DNA of 64,000 bases from Litoreibacter meonggei. GTDB lineage: Bacteria; Pseudomonadota; Alphaproteobacteria; Rhodobacterales; Rhodobacteraceae. The translations under genes and the position numbers were made by a program. Below the pieces are notes generated by a model, which did not search any database, was not told the DNA's origin, and worked only from the letters and a program-made list of their open reading frames with translations. Location of the stretch: contig NZ_RCCE01000007.1 in assembly GCF_003663885.1 (NCBI RefSeq), positions 1-64,000 on the forward strand, in the 5' to 3' direction. The first letter of the stretch is position 1, and each line of letters opens with the position of its first letter. This document shows, piece after piece, positions 1-7,684 of the stretch.

Positions 1-188
1 TCCAAACTCAGGTGAGGGTAACAGCTTCCCATTTGTCATTCTCCATGCAAGGTTCTGTTTTGATACAGAATTTGCACTTCGTTTGTGAATCCACCTGCTA
101 CATGTCTCTAGGCGCATAAGAACTGTTATGTTAAATATATCAGTGTTACTGACCTTGTTTTCCTAACGATTCCAGTTTCGCACGTAAT
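1..188. other. Window edge without recognised gene
   Basis: AT-richer stretch downstream of the small minus-strand gene. I see no convincing coding frame, hairpin terminator or RNA gene here. Confidence 0.4.
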
Positions 189-434
189 TCAATCGTATAC
201 GACATCTTCACGCGCGTCTGATTTCCATCTCGGCACCAACGACCCGGTGTTCCACTCATAAAGCCAACCCACCAGCTCACCAGTCTCTCGATCAAAGATG
301 CGTTTGACAGCCCGTGCATGAACCCGCTTGGGTTCTGCACCGGGCAAATGAGAGCTGTCGGCTCGGATTTTGGACGAGCGACGCAGAACAATCGGGCCAG
401 TCGATATCATTCTTGTTTGGGCAATTCTCGCCAT
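189..434 (-). CDS. Small hypothetical protein, 81 aa
   Basis: A short basic protein whose C-terminal half (IFDRETGELVGWLYEWN, then PRWK) reads like a folded beta-strand-rich domain of the kind that recognises its own ligand, but I do not recognise the family. The start is chosen at the ATG preceded by a GGGGGAG ribosome binding site five bases upstream; a longer in-frame extension to 584 lacks such a site. There is no signal peptide or membrane segment. It is transcribed away from the membrane protein gene on the other strand, with a short shared upstream region. Function unknown. Confidence 0.5.
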   Translation of the reverse strand: MARIAQTRMISTGPIVLRRSSKIRADSSHLPGAEPKRVHARAVKRIFDRETGELVGWLYEWNTGSLVPRWKSDAREDVVYD

Positions 435-478
435 AGTCGCTCCCCCAGAATTCCAGGTCCTTACGCGGGTAAGAGTCC

Positions 479-2239
479 ATGCTCGCCGAAGCGTCATCGG
501 CAGCACCCCGCTTCCCGTCCCAGTTGTGGTTACGAAAGCTGCGATTGCACGATAAGATACGCAAAGGGGCGCAAAGGAGCGCAAAATTCGCGTATAAGAT
601 ATTGATTAAAAACGGTAGATTTTTTATTGCGGCGCAGAAAAGCTCAGAGAACTTCAAAGTGCTGTTCGCCCGCCTAGCTGCAGAAGGGGCAGGCCGTCCA
701 GTAGATCGGCAGGGCTTCGCTGATGGCCCTTGGACGCCCGAAACTCTTGCGGAAGCGGTGTCCTCGTTAGAAGGCAACGAGAATGGCATCGAGCTTCGCG
801 CGGTGCAGACTTGGTTTCAAGATAACGACAACGGGATCAGCAACGATAATATTCGCTGGCTCGCCCGGATCTTCGGATGCTGCGACCCGGAAGAAGCAAG
901 CAAATGGCAAGCTGAGCTGAAGGCATCTAAGGATCGCCTGACAAACCAACGGCGTGAGAAAAAACGTCAGGTCTGCAGTTCGGTGAGTCCAGAAGCCGAA
1001 CCATTGCGTTTTGCGATGCCACAGATGTCTGAGCCACTAAATTATATCGTCAGCACAAGCGCCGCAATCACAACTGAAGACGGCGAACGCAGAGCAAAAT
1101 CCCTGGCGGAAAAGTGCGAATGGATGCTCAGCGGTTCAGGATCAATGAACGTGTTGATCGCATATTGGCTGGTTGTCTGTGGATTGGGTTTGTTGAATTA
1201 TGTTCTGGGTACTCTGAGCGTCACATACAGCCCATTCAATGGACTGGACAAGCAAGTCGGTTTCATCTGGGCGCCAACACTAACAGTTTTACCTCTGATC
1301 GCTTTGCCAGCATTCATTTTTTACGTAAGTGACTTAAACACCTACTGGAAGGGTGTCGGTCGGACCAAATGCACGGCTCATGACGTGATTTCAGTCAAAA
1401 TCGGGAGCAACGAAGCGTGGTTTGCGAAGGTCAACGACTATTCGTTCTCTTTCTGGGGGATTGCTTTGTTCTGCTTCCTGTTCGTCTTTGGATTCCAGTG
1501 GGCCGGCATCTATGTGCCTGCCTATCTATCTGGTGACACCAATGGCGTTCAGATTGATAGATACTTGGTCACATTGGTGCGTCCCGAGGTCATTTCTGTG
1601 GCAGAGGCAATGGCTTTGTCATTCATTGGCTATCTCTACACGGCGTCCTATATCGCGATCTTCATGTTTGGATTGCTGTTCCTGGTCATCATCGTCCTAG
1701 ACTATCATGACCTCTGTACGACCGCTGACCTTGAAGGAAGCACCGCGGATACAAACCAAATCAGGAAAGAAGGCCAGAAGATCGTATGGGGCGGGTTTCG
1801 CATAGCGGTCTTTGCGCTCTGGCTGGCATCGCTGGTCAAGCTACAGATCACTTATCTATCTTCTGACAGTCCAAACTTCGTAACTTGGCTGAGCACCGAT
1901 GCGCTGAGCGTTTTTGGGGCGAACAGCATTCGCAACGGTTGGTTGGAGAATACTTCAATAAGCCACTTCACAACCTTCATGATGATGGTCGTCACCGTCA
2001 CTATTTTCATGGTGTGCGCGCTGAAAATACAGACAGTCTTTGAGCGCTTATCTGTCTACGACGACGACTATCCGTTTTCCCGCGATCGGGTCGCAATCGT
2101 AAAGATGCTTGCAGTTATTGGGTTGCTGTCGTTCAACTTGGTACTTGTGGGAAGATTCACCGGATTTTCGCTTCTTGTTGCAGCCAGTACGCTAGCTTCG
2201 TTGCATGTGCTATCCGGACCAAGATTACGAACATTTTAG
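479..2239 (+). CDS. Multi-pass membrane protein, putative RcgA-like transporter
   Basis: The N-terminal soluble part (about residues 55-160) is helical and contains WTPETLAEAV, GIELRAVQTWFQDN and IRWLARIFGCCDPEE, resembling a small helix-turn-helix-like fold. From about residue 223 there are seven or so hydrophobic segments. From memory this architecture matches proteins called RcgA-family putative transporters in Rhodobacteraceae; substrate unknown. The longest frame starts at ATG 479, but residues 1-50 translate a repeat array and a possible promoter, so a non-ATG start near 602 (TTG) or 659 (GTG) is equally likely. The stop lies seven bases before the hydrolase start, so the two genes form an operon. 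Confidence 0.6.
   Translation: MLAEASSAAPRFPSQLWLRKLRLHDKIRKGAQRSAKFAYKILIKNGRFFIAAQKSSENFKVLFARLAAEGAGRPVDRQGFADGPWTPETLAEAVSSLEGNENGIELRAVQTWFQDNDNGISNDNIRWLARIFGCCDPEEASKWQAELKASKDRLTNQRREKKRQVCSSVSPEAEPLRFAMPQMSEPLNYIVSTSAAITTEDGERRAKSLAEKCEWMLSGSGSMNVLIAYWLVVCGLGLLNYVLGTLSVTYSPFNGLDKQVGFIWAPTLTVLPLIALPAFIFYVSDLNTYWKGVGRTKCTAHDVISVKIGSNEAWFAKVNDYSFSFWGIALFCFLFVFGFQWAGIYVPAYLSGDTNGVQIDRYLVTLVRPEVISVAEAMALSFIGYLYTASYIAIFMFGLLFLVIIVLDYHDLCTTADLEGSTADTNQIRKEGQKIVWGGFRIAVFALWLASLVKLQITYLSSDSPNFVTWLSTDALSVFGANSIRNGWLENTSISHFTTFMMMVVTVTIFMVCALKIQTVFERLSVYDDDYPFSRDRVAIVKMLAVIGLLSFNLVLVGRFTGFSLLVAASTLASLHVLSGPRLRTF
561..586. repeat. Three 10-bp direct repeats (GCAAAGGRGC type)
   Basis: Consecutive units GCAAAGGGGC and GCAAAGGAGC followed by a GCAAAA partial third copy, exactly one helical turn apart. 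TATAAGAT, a possible -10, follows at about 593. The arrangement looks like an activator or repressor array for the downstream membrane protein gene, and implies that its true start may lie beyond the ATG at 479. Confidence 0.45.
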
Positions 2240-2246
2240 GTGGGTG

Positions 2247-3200
2247 ATGGAACAGGCAAAATTCTATGGTGATATTGCAGAAGGCCCTGCATCAGGCAAC
2301 GCCTACTGGATAGAAACGGATGATGGCGTCCGTGTTCGGGTTGGCACTTACGATTCCGAAGCCGAGGCCAAGGGCACGATCTTACTCATGCTCGGTCGCT
2401 TCGGTTATGTTGAGAGATACGGACGGGTTGCAAAGACGTTTGCAGAGAAGGGTTATTCAACCGCGATCATAGACTGGCGTAGCCAGGGTTTATCCGATCG
2501 AATGGCGCCTGATCCACAAGCAGGACACATCGTGAGTTTTTCTGACTATCAAAAAGATGTTGCGGCGTTCCTGAAGGCTGCTGAAGAACTACAGTTGCCA
2601 AAGCCATACTTTTTGGTCGGCGTGTCCATGGGTGCCTGTATCGGCTTTCGCGCCATGCTTGACGGTCTTCCTGTTGCAGCGTCGGCTTTCATTTCTCCTA
2701 TGTTTGGCATCAAGATGTCCACAATTCAGCGCATCGCTGCTTGGCCTCTTTCGTGGGCATTCCAAAAATTGGGTATGGGCCAAAAATACGTACCTGGGGA
2801 AAGTGGCGCGATATATGTTTTGGAAACGCCATTCGAAAACAATAACCTTACGCACAATAATGCGATGTACGATTATTGGGTCAAGCAAGCACAAGCTGCG
2901 CCCGAGCTTCAGATCGGCGGACCAACAATGTCGTGGCTCCATGAAGCACTCGCAGAGTGCCGGAGGCTTTCAACCGTTCCCTCCCCCAGTGTTCCTTGCA
3001 TCACCTTTTGCGGCGAACTTGATCAGCTCGTCGACAACGCCTCAATCAAGCGGCGTATGGAGAAATGGCCGAATGCCGAATTTTCCATGATCCGAAACGC
3101 CAAGCATGACGTGTTGACTGAGATCCCAGAAGTAGGCGGCGACGTGATGATCCAGATTTTCGATTTCTTTGCAAGAGCGAATTCTGCAGCAAAGCGGTAG
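2247..3200 (+). CDS. Alpha/beta hydrolase (lysophospholipase-like)
   Basis: A 317-residue single-domain alpha/beta hydrolase. The nucleophile elbow is GVSMG with Ser at about residue 127; the acid is probably the Asp in CGELDQLVD and the base the His in NAKHDVL near the C-terminus, in the order expected for the fold. It resembles PldB-type monoacylglycerol or lysophospholipid lipases, though the lid region is not diagnostic. There is no signal peptide, so it should act in the cytoplasm. The ATG at 2247 follows the upstream membrane protein stop by seven bases, suggesting joint work at the membrane. Substrate not predictable. Confidence 0.8.
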   Translation: MEQAKFYGDIAEGPASGNAYWIETDDGVRVRVGTYDSEAEAKGTILLMLGRFGYVERYGRVAKTFAEKGYSTAIIDWRSQGLSDRMAPDPQAGHIVSFSDYQKDVAAFLKAAEELQLPKPYFLVGVSMGACIGFRAMLDGLPVAASAFISPMFGIKMSTIQRIAAWPLSWAFQKLGMGQKYVPGESGAIYVLETPFENNNLTHNNAMYDYWVKQAQAAPELQIGGPTMSWLHEALAECRRLSTVPSPSVPCITFCGELDQLVDNASIKRRMEKWPNAEFSMIRNAKHDVLTEIPEVGGDVMIQIFDFFARANSAAKR

Positions 3201-3586
3201 TGGGGCAAGCTGGCCTGCGGGCTTTTTCCGGAGCGTGCATCAAAGGTAGAAAGGCGCGGACGGAACTACCATTCGGACACTTCCGGTAAAAGCTTTGCGA
3301 TGTGATAGATCAAATAAAAGATCAGCATCGTCCAGATGCGTACAACTTCAGTCCCGCGTCGCTGCGGGCGTGACACCGAAAACTCGGCGGATGACGACTG
3401 TCATATGGGCGTGGTTGGGAAAACCGGCGTCGAAGGCGATTTACCCAATGCAACAGGATGTGATAGCAGCAGGCCATCATGCTCGAGAGCGAAACCGGCG
3501 GACCGGCTTAGCTCTAAATGAGTTGAGTCCGATTAGGGTTATAATGTCATTTGAATTTGAGATACTTGAACGATGTCTTTTGGCGA
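3201..3586. other. Intergenic region with regulator remnant
   Basis: 386 bases between two convergent genes. Apart from the AraC remnant described separately I see no intact reading frame and no strong terminator; plus-strand frames here are compositionally implausible. Confidence 0.5.
3348..3440 (-). pseudogene. AraC-family regulator C-terminal remnant
   Basis: In one minus-strand frame the 31 codons read IAFDAGFPNHAHM followed by TVVIRRVFGVTPAATRD and a stop. This is the second helix-turn-helix and the end of an AraC/XylS-family regulator, where GF(S/P)xxxHMTxxFRRxFGxTP is the signature. A TAA stop immediately precedes it in frame (3441-3443), and I cannot follow the protein further upstream, so it is a decayed fragment. 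Confidence 0.6.
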
Positions 3587-4108
3587 CTAAGCCTCAGGGG
3601 TCGGTGGTGAAGTGAGGCTTGGCCCCGTGCTGTTACTCTGGCGCATCCCGAATGCGAACACCCAAAGCCCCGCAAACACAAGACTGAAGACTGCGTTCCA
3701 ACTGGCCATCGACAAAGTTAGAAATTCCCATGCCACCTGATCGCACATGACCAGGCTAGATGGCCCATCGGTAGACAAAAGGTCCTCGGCCGACATTGAG
3801 CTCATGTCGAGCCCGGACCCGGTACAGGATGTAGGCCCTTCCCACCAATCCCGTTCGACACCCGTGTGGAAGACGCCGAGTGCCGCAGTCGTTGCCGCAG
3901 AAGCTGCGCCGATGAGCAAGAGTGGAATAATCGGTAGTCCGATCGCCAAAAGCAGACCCATGCCGATTGCAACTACATGCGGATACCGCTGCCAAATGCA
4001 CATCGCGCAGGGCGCATAGCCCAAAGCCTGAAAGACGAAAGCTGCAAAGAGCAAAGCCGCCGACCCAGCAGCCGCGAGAAGACCAATTTGTTTTCCCGAA
4101 TAGCTCAA
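3587..4108 (-). CDS. dsbB: Disulfide bond formation protein DsbB family
   Basis: Membrane oxidoreductase that reoxidises a DsbA-type thiol oxidase and passes electrons to quinone. Of normal length (173 aa) with four hydrophobic segments. The quinone-side CAMC pair follows TM1 (ALGYAPCAMC), and the periplasmic loop carries the second Cys pair (TSCTGSG and VMCDQ). It is divergent from a DsbA-like gene, so the pair probably forms one oxidation unit despite opposite strands. The ATG at 4108 starts directly before TM1. A second, different DsbB-like protein lies at 43744. Confidence 0.88.
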   Translation of the reverse strand: MSYSGKQIGLLAAAGSAALLFAAFVFQALGYAPCAMCIWQRYPHVVAIGMGLLLAIGLPIIPLLLIGAASAATTAALGVFHTGVERDWWEGPTSCTGSGLDMSSMSAEDLLSTDGPSSLVMCDQVAWEFLTLSMASWNAVFSLVFAGLWVFAFGMRQSNSTGPSLTSPPTPEA

Positions 4109-4216
4109 GCTTTAATCCGTTCATGACAGCAATATTGCCAGAGGTTGAAAATGCATTTGCACCCGACCTCCGATCCTCTGAATATCTCCGCAATGCCATG
4201 TTTTCACGAATAATAT

Positions 4217-4232
4217 TGTATCGGTTTGTAAA
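4217..4232 (+). promoter_or_regulatory. Candidate response-regulator box upstream of dsbA
   Basis: TGTATC GGTT TGTAAA, two TGT half-sites exactly 10 bp apart, as expected for an OmpR-family dimer. It lies immediately upstream of a -35-like TTGACG (4234-4239), with TATGAC about 18 bp further on. The same phased motif occurs at four or five other intergenic sites in this window. Confidence 0.45.
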
Positions 4233-4297
4233 GTTGACGCGTCGCAAGTTGAGACGGTATGACTGACCGCCAATGCGACCCCAATTTACGGCTGAGG

Positions 4298-5080
4298 ATG
4301 GACACCAAGAAGCGATCAACGCTATTGACGATCGGTGCGATCTTAGCGGGTTACACTGCCCTCCGTACGGTGCCCTCTTTGCTGCCCGAAAGGCTCGAAC
4401 TCGTGCCGCTCGACACTCCGATTGGTTTTCGAAAATATGTGGCGGGAGAGACTTCAGGCGGATTTGACCCATTCGTAGGTTTGGGCAACGTTGACAGTGC
4501 TGAGGCGACAGCACGGAAAGCCGCGGCCCTGAAGAGGGTGTCCGAAGATATTTGTGGTGCGCTCTATGGGGGTCTTGAAACGACTGCATCGAAGATTCCG
4601 ATGGCCTCGTTCTCAGATTATTACTGTCCCTTCTGCCGAGTGCAAACCAAACGTCTGGCGGATATGTCACAAGAGATGGATGACGAGGTTGTGGTCGCAT
4701 GGCATGAGCTTCCGCTGCTCGGAGATAGCTCGAACCTGGCCGCCAAAGCCGCGTTAGCGGCAAAACGACAAGGGGCCTACGTCGCGTTCCATGAGAGGTT
4801 GATGAAGAGCCCATTTCAAGCAACGCCCGAGTATCTCCGTCGACTGTCGGATGATCTTGGTGTTGATGGCACCAAATTGGTTGCCGACATGGAAAGCGCC
4901 GAGATTGCCCAAGAACTGGAAAATAGTGCGGCTCTTGCCCGGGTCTTTGCCTTTGTAGGCACACCTGCGCTTGTGATTGGTCGTACCGTCGTTCAAGGCC
5001 AGATCAGCGACAAAATGATCGAACAGATCGTCGAACTGGAGCGCGAAGAAGGTTGGGGCGTGGTATGTGTTTCAGTGTAG
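4298..5080 (+). CDS. DsbA-family thiol oxidase, membrane anchored
   Basis: Thioredoxin-fold protein with N-terminal hydrophobic segment (STLLTIGAILAGY), a spacer, and a DsbA domain with catalytic CPFC (about Cys110 and Cys113) after MASFSDYY. The cis-Pro loop is probably FVGTPALV. It should introduce disulfides in the periplasm with DsbB encoded divergently. I prefer the ATG at 4298, since the phased regulator box and -35/-10 elements place transcription near 4268; an in-frame ATG at 4259 adds 13 residues. The C-terminus (GWGVVCVSV) carries an extra Cys not typical of the family. Confidence 0.83.
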   Translation: MDTKKRSTLLTIGAILAGYTALRTVPSLLPERLELVPLDTPIGFRKYVAGETSGGFDPFVGLGNVDSAEATARKAAALKRVSEDICGALYGGLETTASKIPMASFSDYYCPFCRVQTKRLADMSQEMDDEVVVAWHELPLLGDSSNLAAKAALAAKRQGAYVAFHERLMKSPFQATPEYLRRLSDDLGVDGTKLVADMESAEIAQELENSAALARVFAFVGTPALVIGRTVVQGQISDKMIEQIVELEREEGWGVVCVSV

Positions 5081-5207
5081 AGCCTAATTGGATTTGCCAT
5101 GCCCGTCTCCTTTGGGGCCTTAGGAACTGTCGCAAAAATTCCGCCGCCAATAGGTTGGCCCAGGGATCTGCGCCTGCTTTTGAGCAACAACGACGAAAGC
5201 GCCCCAA

Positions 5208-7283
5208 ATGATGTTGCGAGCCCCGAGGTGTCTTGTTTTGGCGTTGATGGCGTGTCTCTGGGCATCCATGAGCGTCGCAGCGTCAACTGATACTTACGAG
5301 AACACGGCGATTTCAGCGCGGCTTATCTCTGTCGAAAATGGCGTTGCGACGAATTCCGGAACTTTGTCACTCGGCCTCGACATCAAGCTGGCCGAGGGCT
5401 GGAAAGCCTATTGGCGCTCACCCGGCGAGGTCGGTCTGCCGCCTGAAATCTCGTGGGATGGATCGACAAACCTGGCGACGGCACAGATTCTCTGGCCTGC
5501 GCCTGAGCGTTTCACAGCATTCGGGATCGAGAATTTCGGGTACAACAAACGTGTTGTCCTTCCCATCCAGGCGGTTCTTGAAACAGCCGGACAGGCGGTC
5601 GAGCTTCAGGCGGGAGTCACGCTGTTAACCTGCTCGACCGTGTGCGTGCCCCATGATTTCAACCTCGCTCTGACGATCCCGGCTGGCGCTGGAATTGATG
5701 CGGCCTCCGCTTCGCTTATCTCCGAGTTTGCCGAACGGGTGCCGCTTGGTCCCGATGCGGCTGACATCGAGGTCGAGACGGCTGTAATCGCCGATGGCGC
5801 GCTCTACGTCACAGCGCGCAGTGCAAACGCCTTTGTGAACCCGGACGTATTCCCGGAAATGGGACCGACATTTACCTTCGGAAAGCCGGACATCCGAACG
5901 AACAGCGCGGGAACGGAACTTTGGGCGAAATTGCCCCTCTTGGCCAGTGAAGAACAATTGCCACTGTTGCAAGTTACGGTGACAGACGGGTCACGCGCCG
6001 TGACGGCCATGCCTGAGTGGTCAAATACCGTCCCGGATGCGCCTTTCGAGCTTGTGGCGAACCTGCCTGATCTGGCGCAGATACTGGCGATCGCCGCCTT
6101 TGCTTTCCTCGGTGGTTTGATCCTGAATGTCATGCCCTGCGTTCTGCCCGTCCTGTCCATCAAACTGACATCGGTTCTCAATCATGGAGACAAACCATCA
6201 CACGAGGTTCGGAACGGATTCCTGATGTCGGCGCTTGGCGTGCTGGTGTTCATGTGGGTGCTGTCCGCTGGAATTTTGGTCTTGCAGTCCGTCGGGATCA
6301 CGGTGGGATGGGGTCTGCAATTCCAAAACCCTGTTTTCCTGACAATCATGTTTCTGGTCCTGACTGTCTTTGCCGCCAATCTGTTCGGGATATTCGAGAT
6401 TTCGCTGCCTTCCGGGTTACAGTCGCGGCTGGCCAGATCAAGCAGTCGGGACGGTTACATCGGGGATTTCGCGACGGGTGCCTTTGCTGCGGTACTGGCA
6501 ACGCCCTGTTCAGCCCCCTTCCTTGGGACGGCGGTGGCCTTTGCCCTGTCCGGTCGCCCAATTGATGTCATCATCGTGTTCACGGCTTTGGGCCTTGGGC
6601 TGTCCCTGCCCTATCTGCTGTTTGCCTGGAAGCCCGGCATGGTCCGACTGTTGCCCAAGCCCGGCCGATGGATGCTTGTCGTTAAGTGGGTGCTTGCCGG
6701 TCTTTTGGCGGGCACCGCGATCTGGCTGCTCTGGGTCCTGATGGGCGTGTCGGGAGTCCGGGTTGCCGTCTCGGTTCTAGTACTTGCAGTGTTCTTCGTT
6801 CTCTTTGCCACCATCCGGCTGCCAGGGAGATTTACGCGACCTGCCGCGCTGGCTGCCGTTGCCGTTCTCAGCCTTGCACTTCCTCGTACCATGGCCCCCC
6901 CGCCAACGATAAAAGAGATTGGTCAGGATTGGGTCACATTCGACCGCTCCGAAATCCCAAGACTGATCTCTCAGGGCCAGACGGTCTTTGTCGACGTCAC
7001 CGCAGATTGGTGCCTCACCTGCAAGGCAAACAAGACGCTTGTTCTGGACCGAGTGCCGGTCGTTGACCGATTGCGAGACGAAAAAGTCGTCGCAATGCAG
7101 GCCGACTGGACGCGGCCCAATCCCGATATTTCGCGATATCTGGAGGCCCACAACAGGTTTGGGATACCCTTTAACATCGTCTATGGGCCGAATGCGCCGG
7201 ACGGGATCATATTGTCCGAAGTCCTGACATCTGACGCTGTTCTAAACGCATTGGACGCCGCCGCGCTCGCCGTAGACAAATAA
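5208..7283 (+). CDS. Protein-disulfide reductase DsbD/ScsB-like
   Basis: Transfers electrons from cytoplasmic thioredoxin to periplasmic partners. Domain order: signal peptide (1-24), immunoglobulin-like N-terminal domain to about 270 with Cys pair (LLTCSTVCVPHD), a central membrane block with the two conserved Cys motifs NVMPCVLPVL and ATPCSAPFLG, and a C-terminal thioredoxin domain with CLTC in DVTADWCLTC. At 691 residues it is longer than classic DsbD and more like ScsB of copper-tolerance (suppressor of copper sensitivity) loci. Two adjacent ATGs (5208, 5211) could serve as start. It ends two bases from the cueR stop on the other strand. Confidence 0.88.
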   Translation: MMLRAPRCLVLALMACLWASMSVAASTDTYENTAISARLISVENGVATNSGTLSLGLDIKLAEGWKAYWRSPGEVGLPPEISWDGSTNLATAQILWPAPERFTAFGIENFGYNKRVVLPIQAVLETAGQAVELQAGVTLLTCSTVCVPHDFNLALTIPAGAGIDAASASLISEFAERVPLGPDAADIEVETAVIADGALYVTARSANAFVNPDVFPEMGPTFTFGKPDIRTNSAGTELWAKLPLLASEEQLPLLQVTVTDGSRAVTAMPEWSNTVPDAPFELVANLPDLAQILAIAAFAFLGGLILNVMPCVLPVLSIKLTSVLNHGDKPSHEVRNGFLMSALGVLVFMWVLSAGILVLQSVGITVGWGLQFQNPVFLTIMFLVLTVFAANLFGIFEISLPSGLQSRLARSSSRDGYIGDFATGAFAAVLATPCSAPFLGTAVAFALSGRPIDVIIVFTALGLGLSLPYLLFAWKPGMVRLLPKPGRWMLVVKWVLAGLLAGTAIWLLWVLMGVSGVRVAVSVLVLAVFFVLFATIRLPGRFTRPAALAAVAVLSLALPRTMAPPPTIKEIGQDWVTFDRSEIPRLISQGQTVFVDVTADWCLTCKANKTLVLDRVPVVDRLRDEKVVAMQADWTRPNPDISRYLEAHNRFGIPFNIVYGPNAPDGIILSEVLTSDAVLNALDAAALAVDK

Positions 7284-7285
7284 GG

Positions 7286-7675
7286 TCAGGATCCTTTGGC
7301 GAGGTCCTCCAGTATAGGACAGTCTGGCCGATGATCGCCTTGGCACGCTTCGACGAGGTGCGATAGCGTCTTTCGCATTGACTTGAGTTGGGCGATTTTG
7401 CTGTCAATGGCCGTAAGATGCTCTTTCGCGACCGATTTTACTTGCGCGCTTTCCCGCGTCTCATCTTCATATAGACCAAGAAGCGTGCGGCAATCTTCAA
7501 TCGAAAAACCCAGTGTTCGAGCACGGCCCAGGAACGCCAGCTTGTGAATGTCGCTCTCCCGAAAGGCGCGGTACCCGTTATCGCTGCGCAGAGGTCGAAC
7601 AAGACCAATATCCTCGTAGTAGCGGATTGTCTTTGGTGGCAAGCCCGCGCGTTCTGATACTTCGCCGATATTCAC
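7286..7675 (-). CDS. cueR: Copper-responsive MerR-family regulator CueR
   Basis: 129-residue MerR-family activator: winged helix with KTIRYYEDIGLV, a coiled-coil dimer helix and a C-terminal metal loop. The ligands are Cys111 and Cys119 (CQGDHRPDC). A Ser (Ser76) stands where divalent-metal sensors have Cys, the family mark of monovalent Cu(I)/Ag(I)/Au(I) sensing. It lies just downstream of copA on the same strand and is probably co-transcribed, so copper would raise its own sensor. Its expected sites, promoters with a TTCC...GGAA dyad in a 19-bp spacer, are found at copA, copZ and several distant genes in this window. Confidence 0.92.
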   Translation of the reverse strand: MNIGEVSERAGLPPKTIRYYEDIGLVRPLRSDNGYRAFRESDIHKLAFLGRARTLGFSIEDCRTLLGLYEDETRESAQVKSVAKEHLTAIDSKIAQLKSMRKTLSHLVEACQGDHRPDCPILEDLAKGS

Positions 7676-7684
7676 CTTGGCCTC

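Noticed and set aside
3756-4964. Long minus-strand frame of 402 codons
   Set aside because: It runs antisense through the DsbA gene and the DsbB N-terminus; composition is Arg/Ser/Pro-rich and matches no family.
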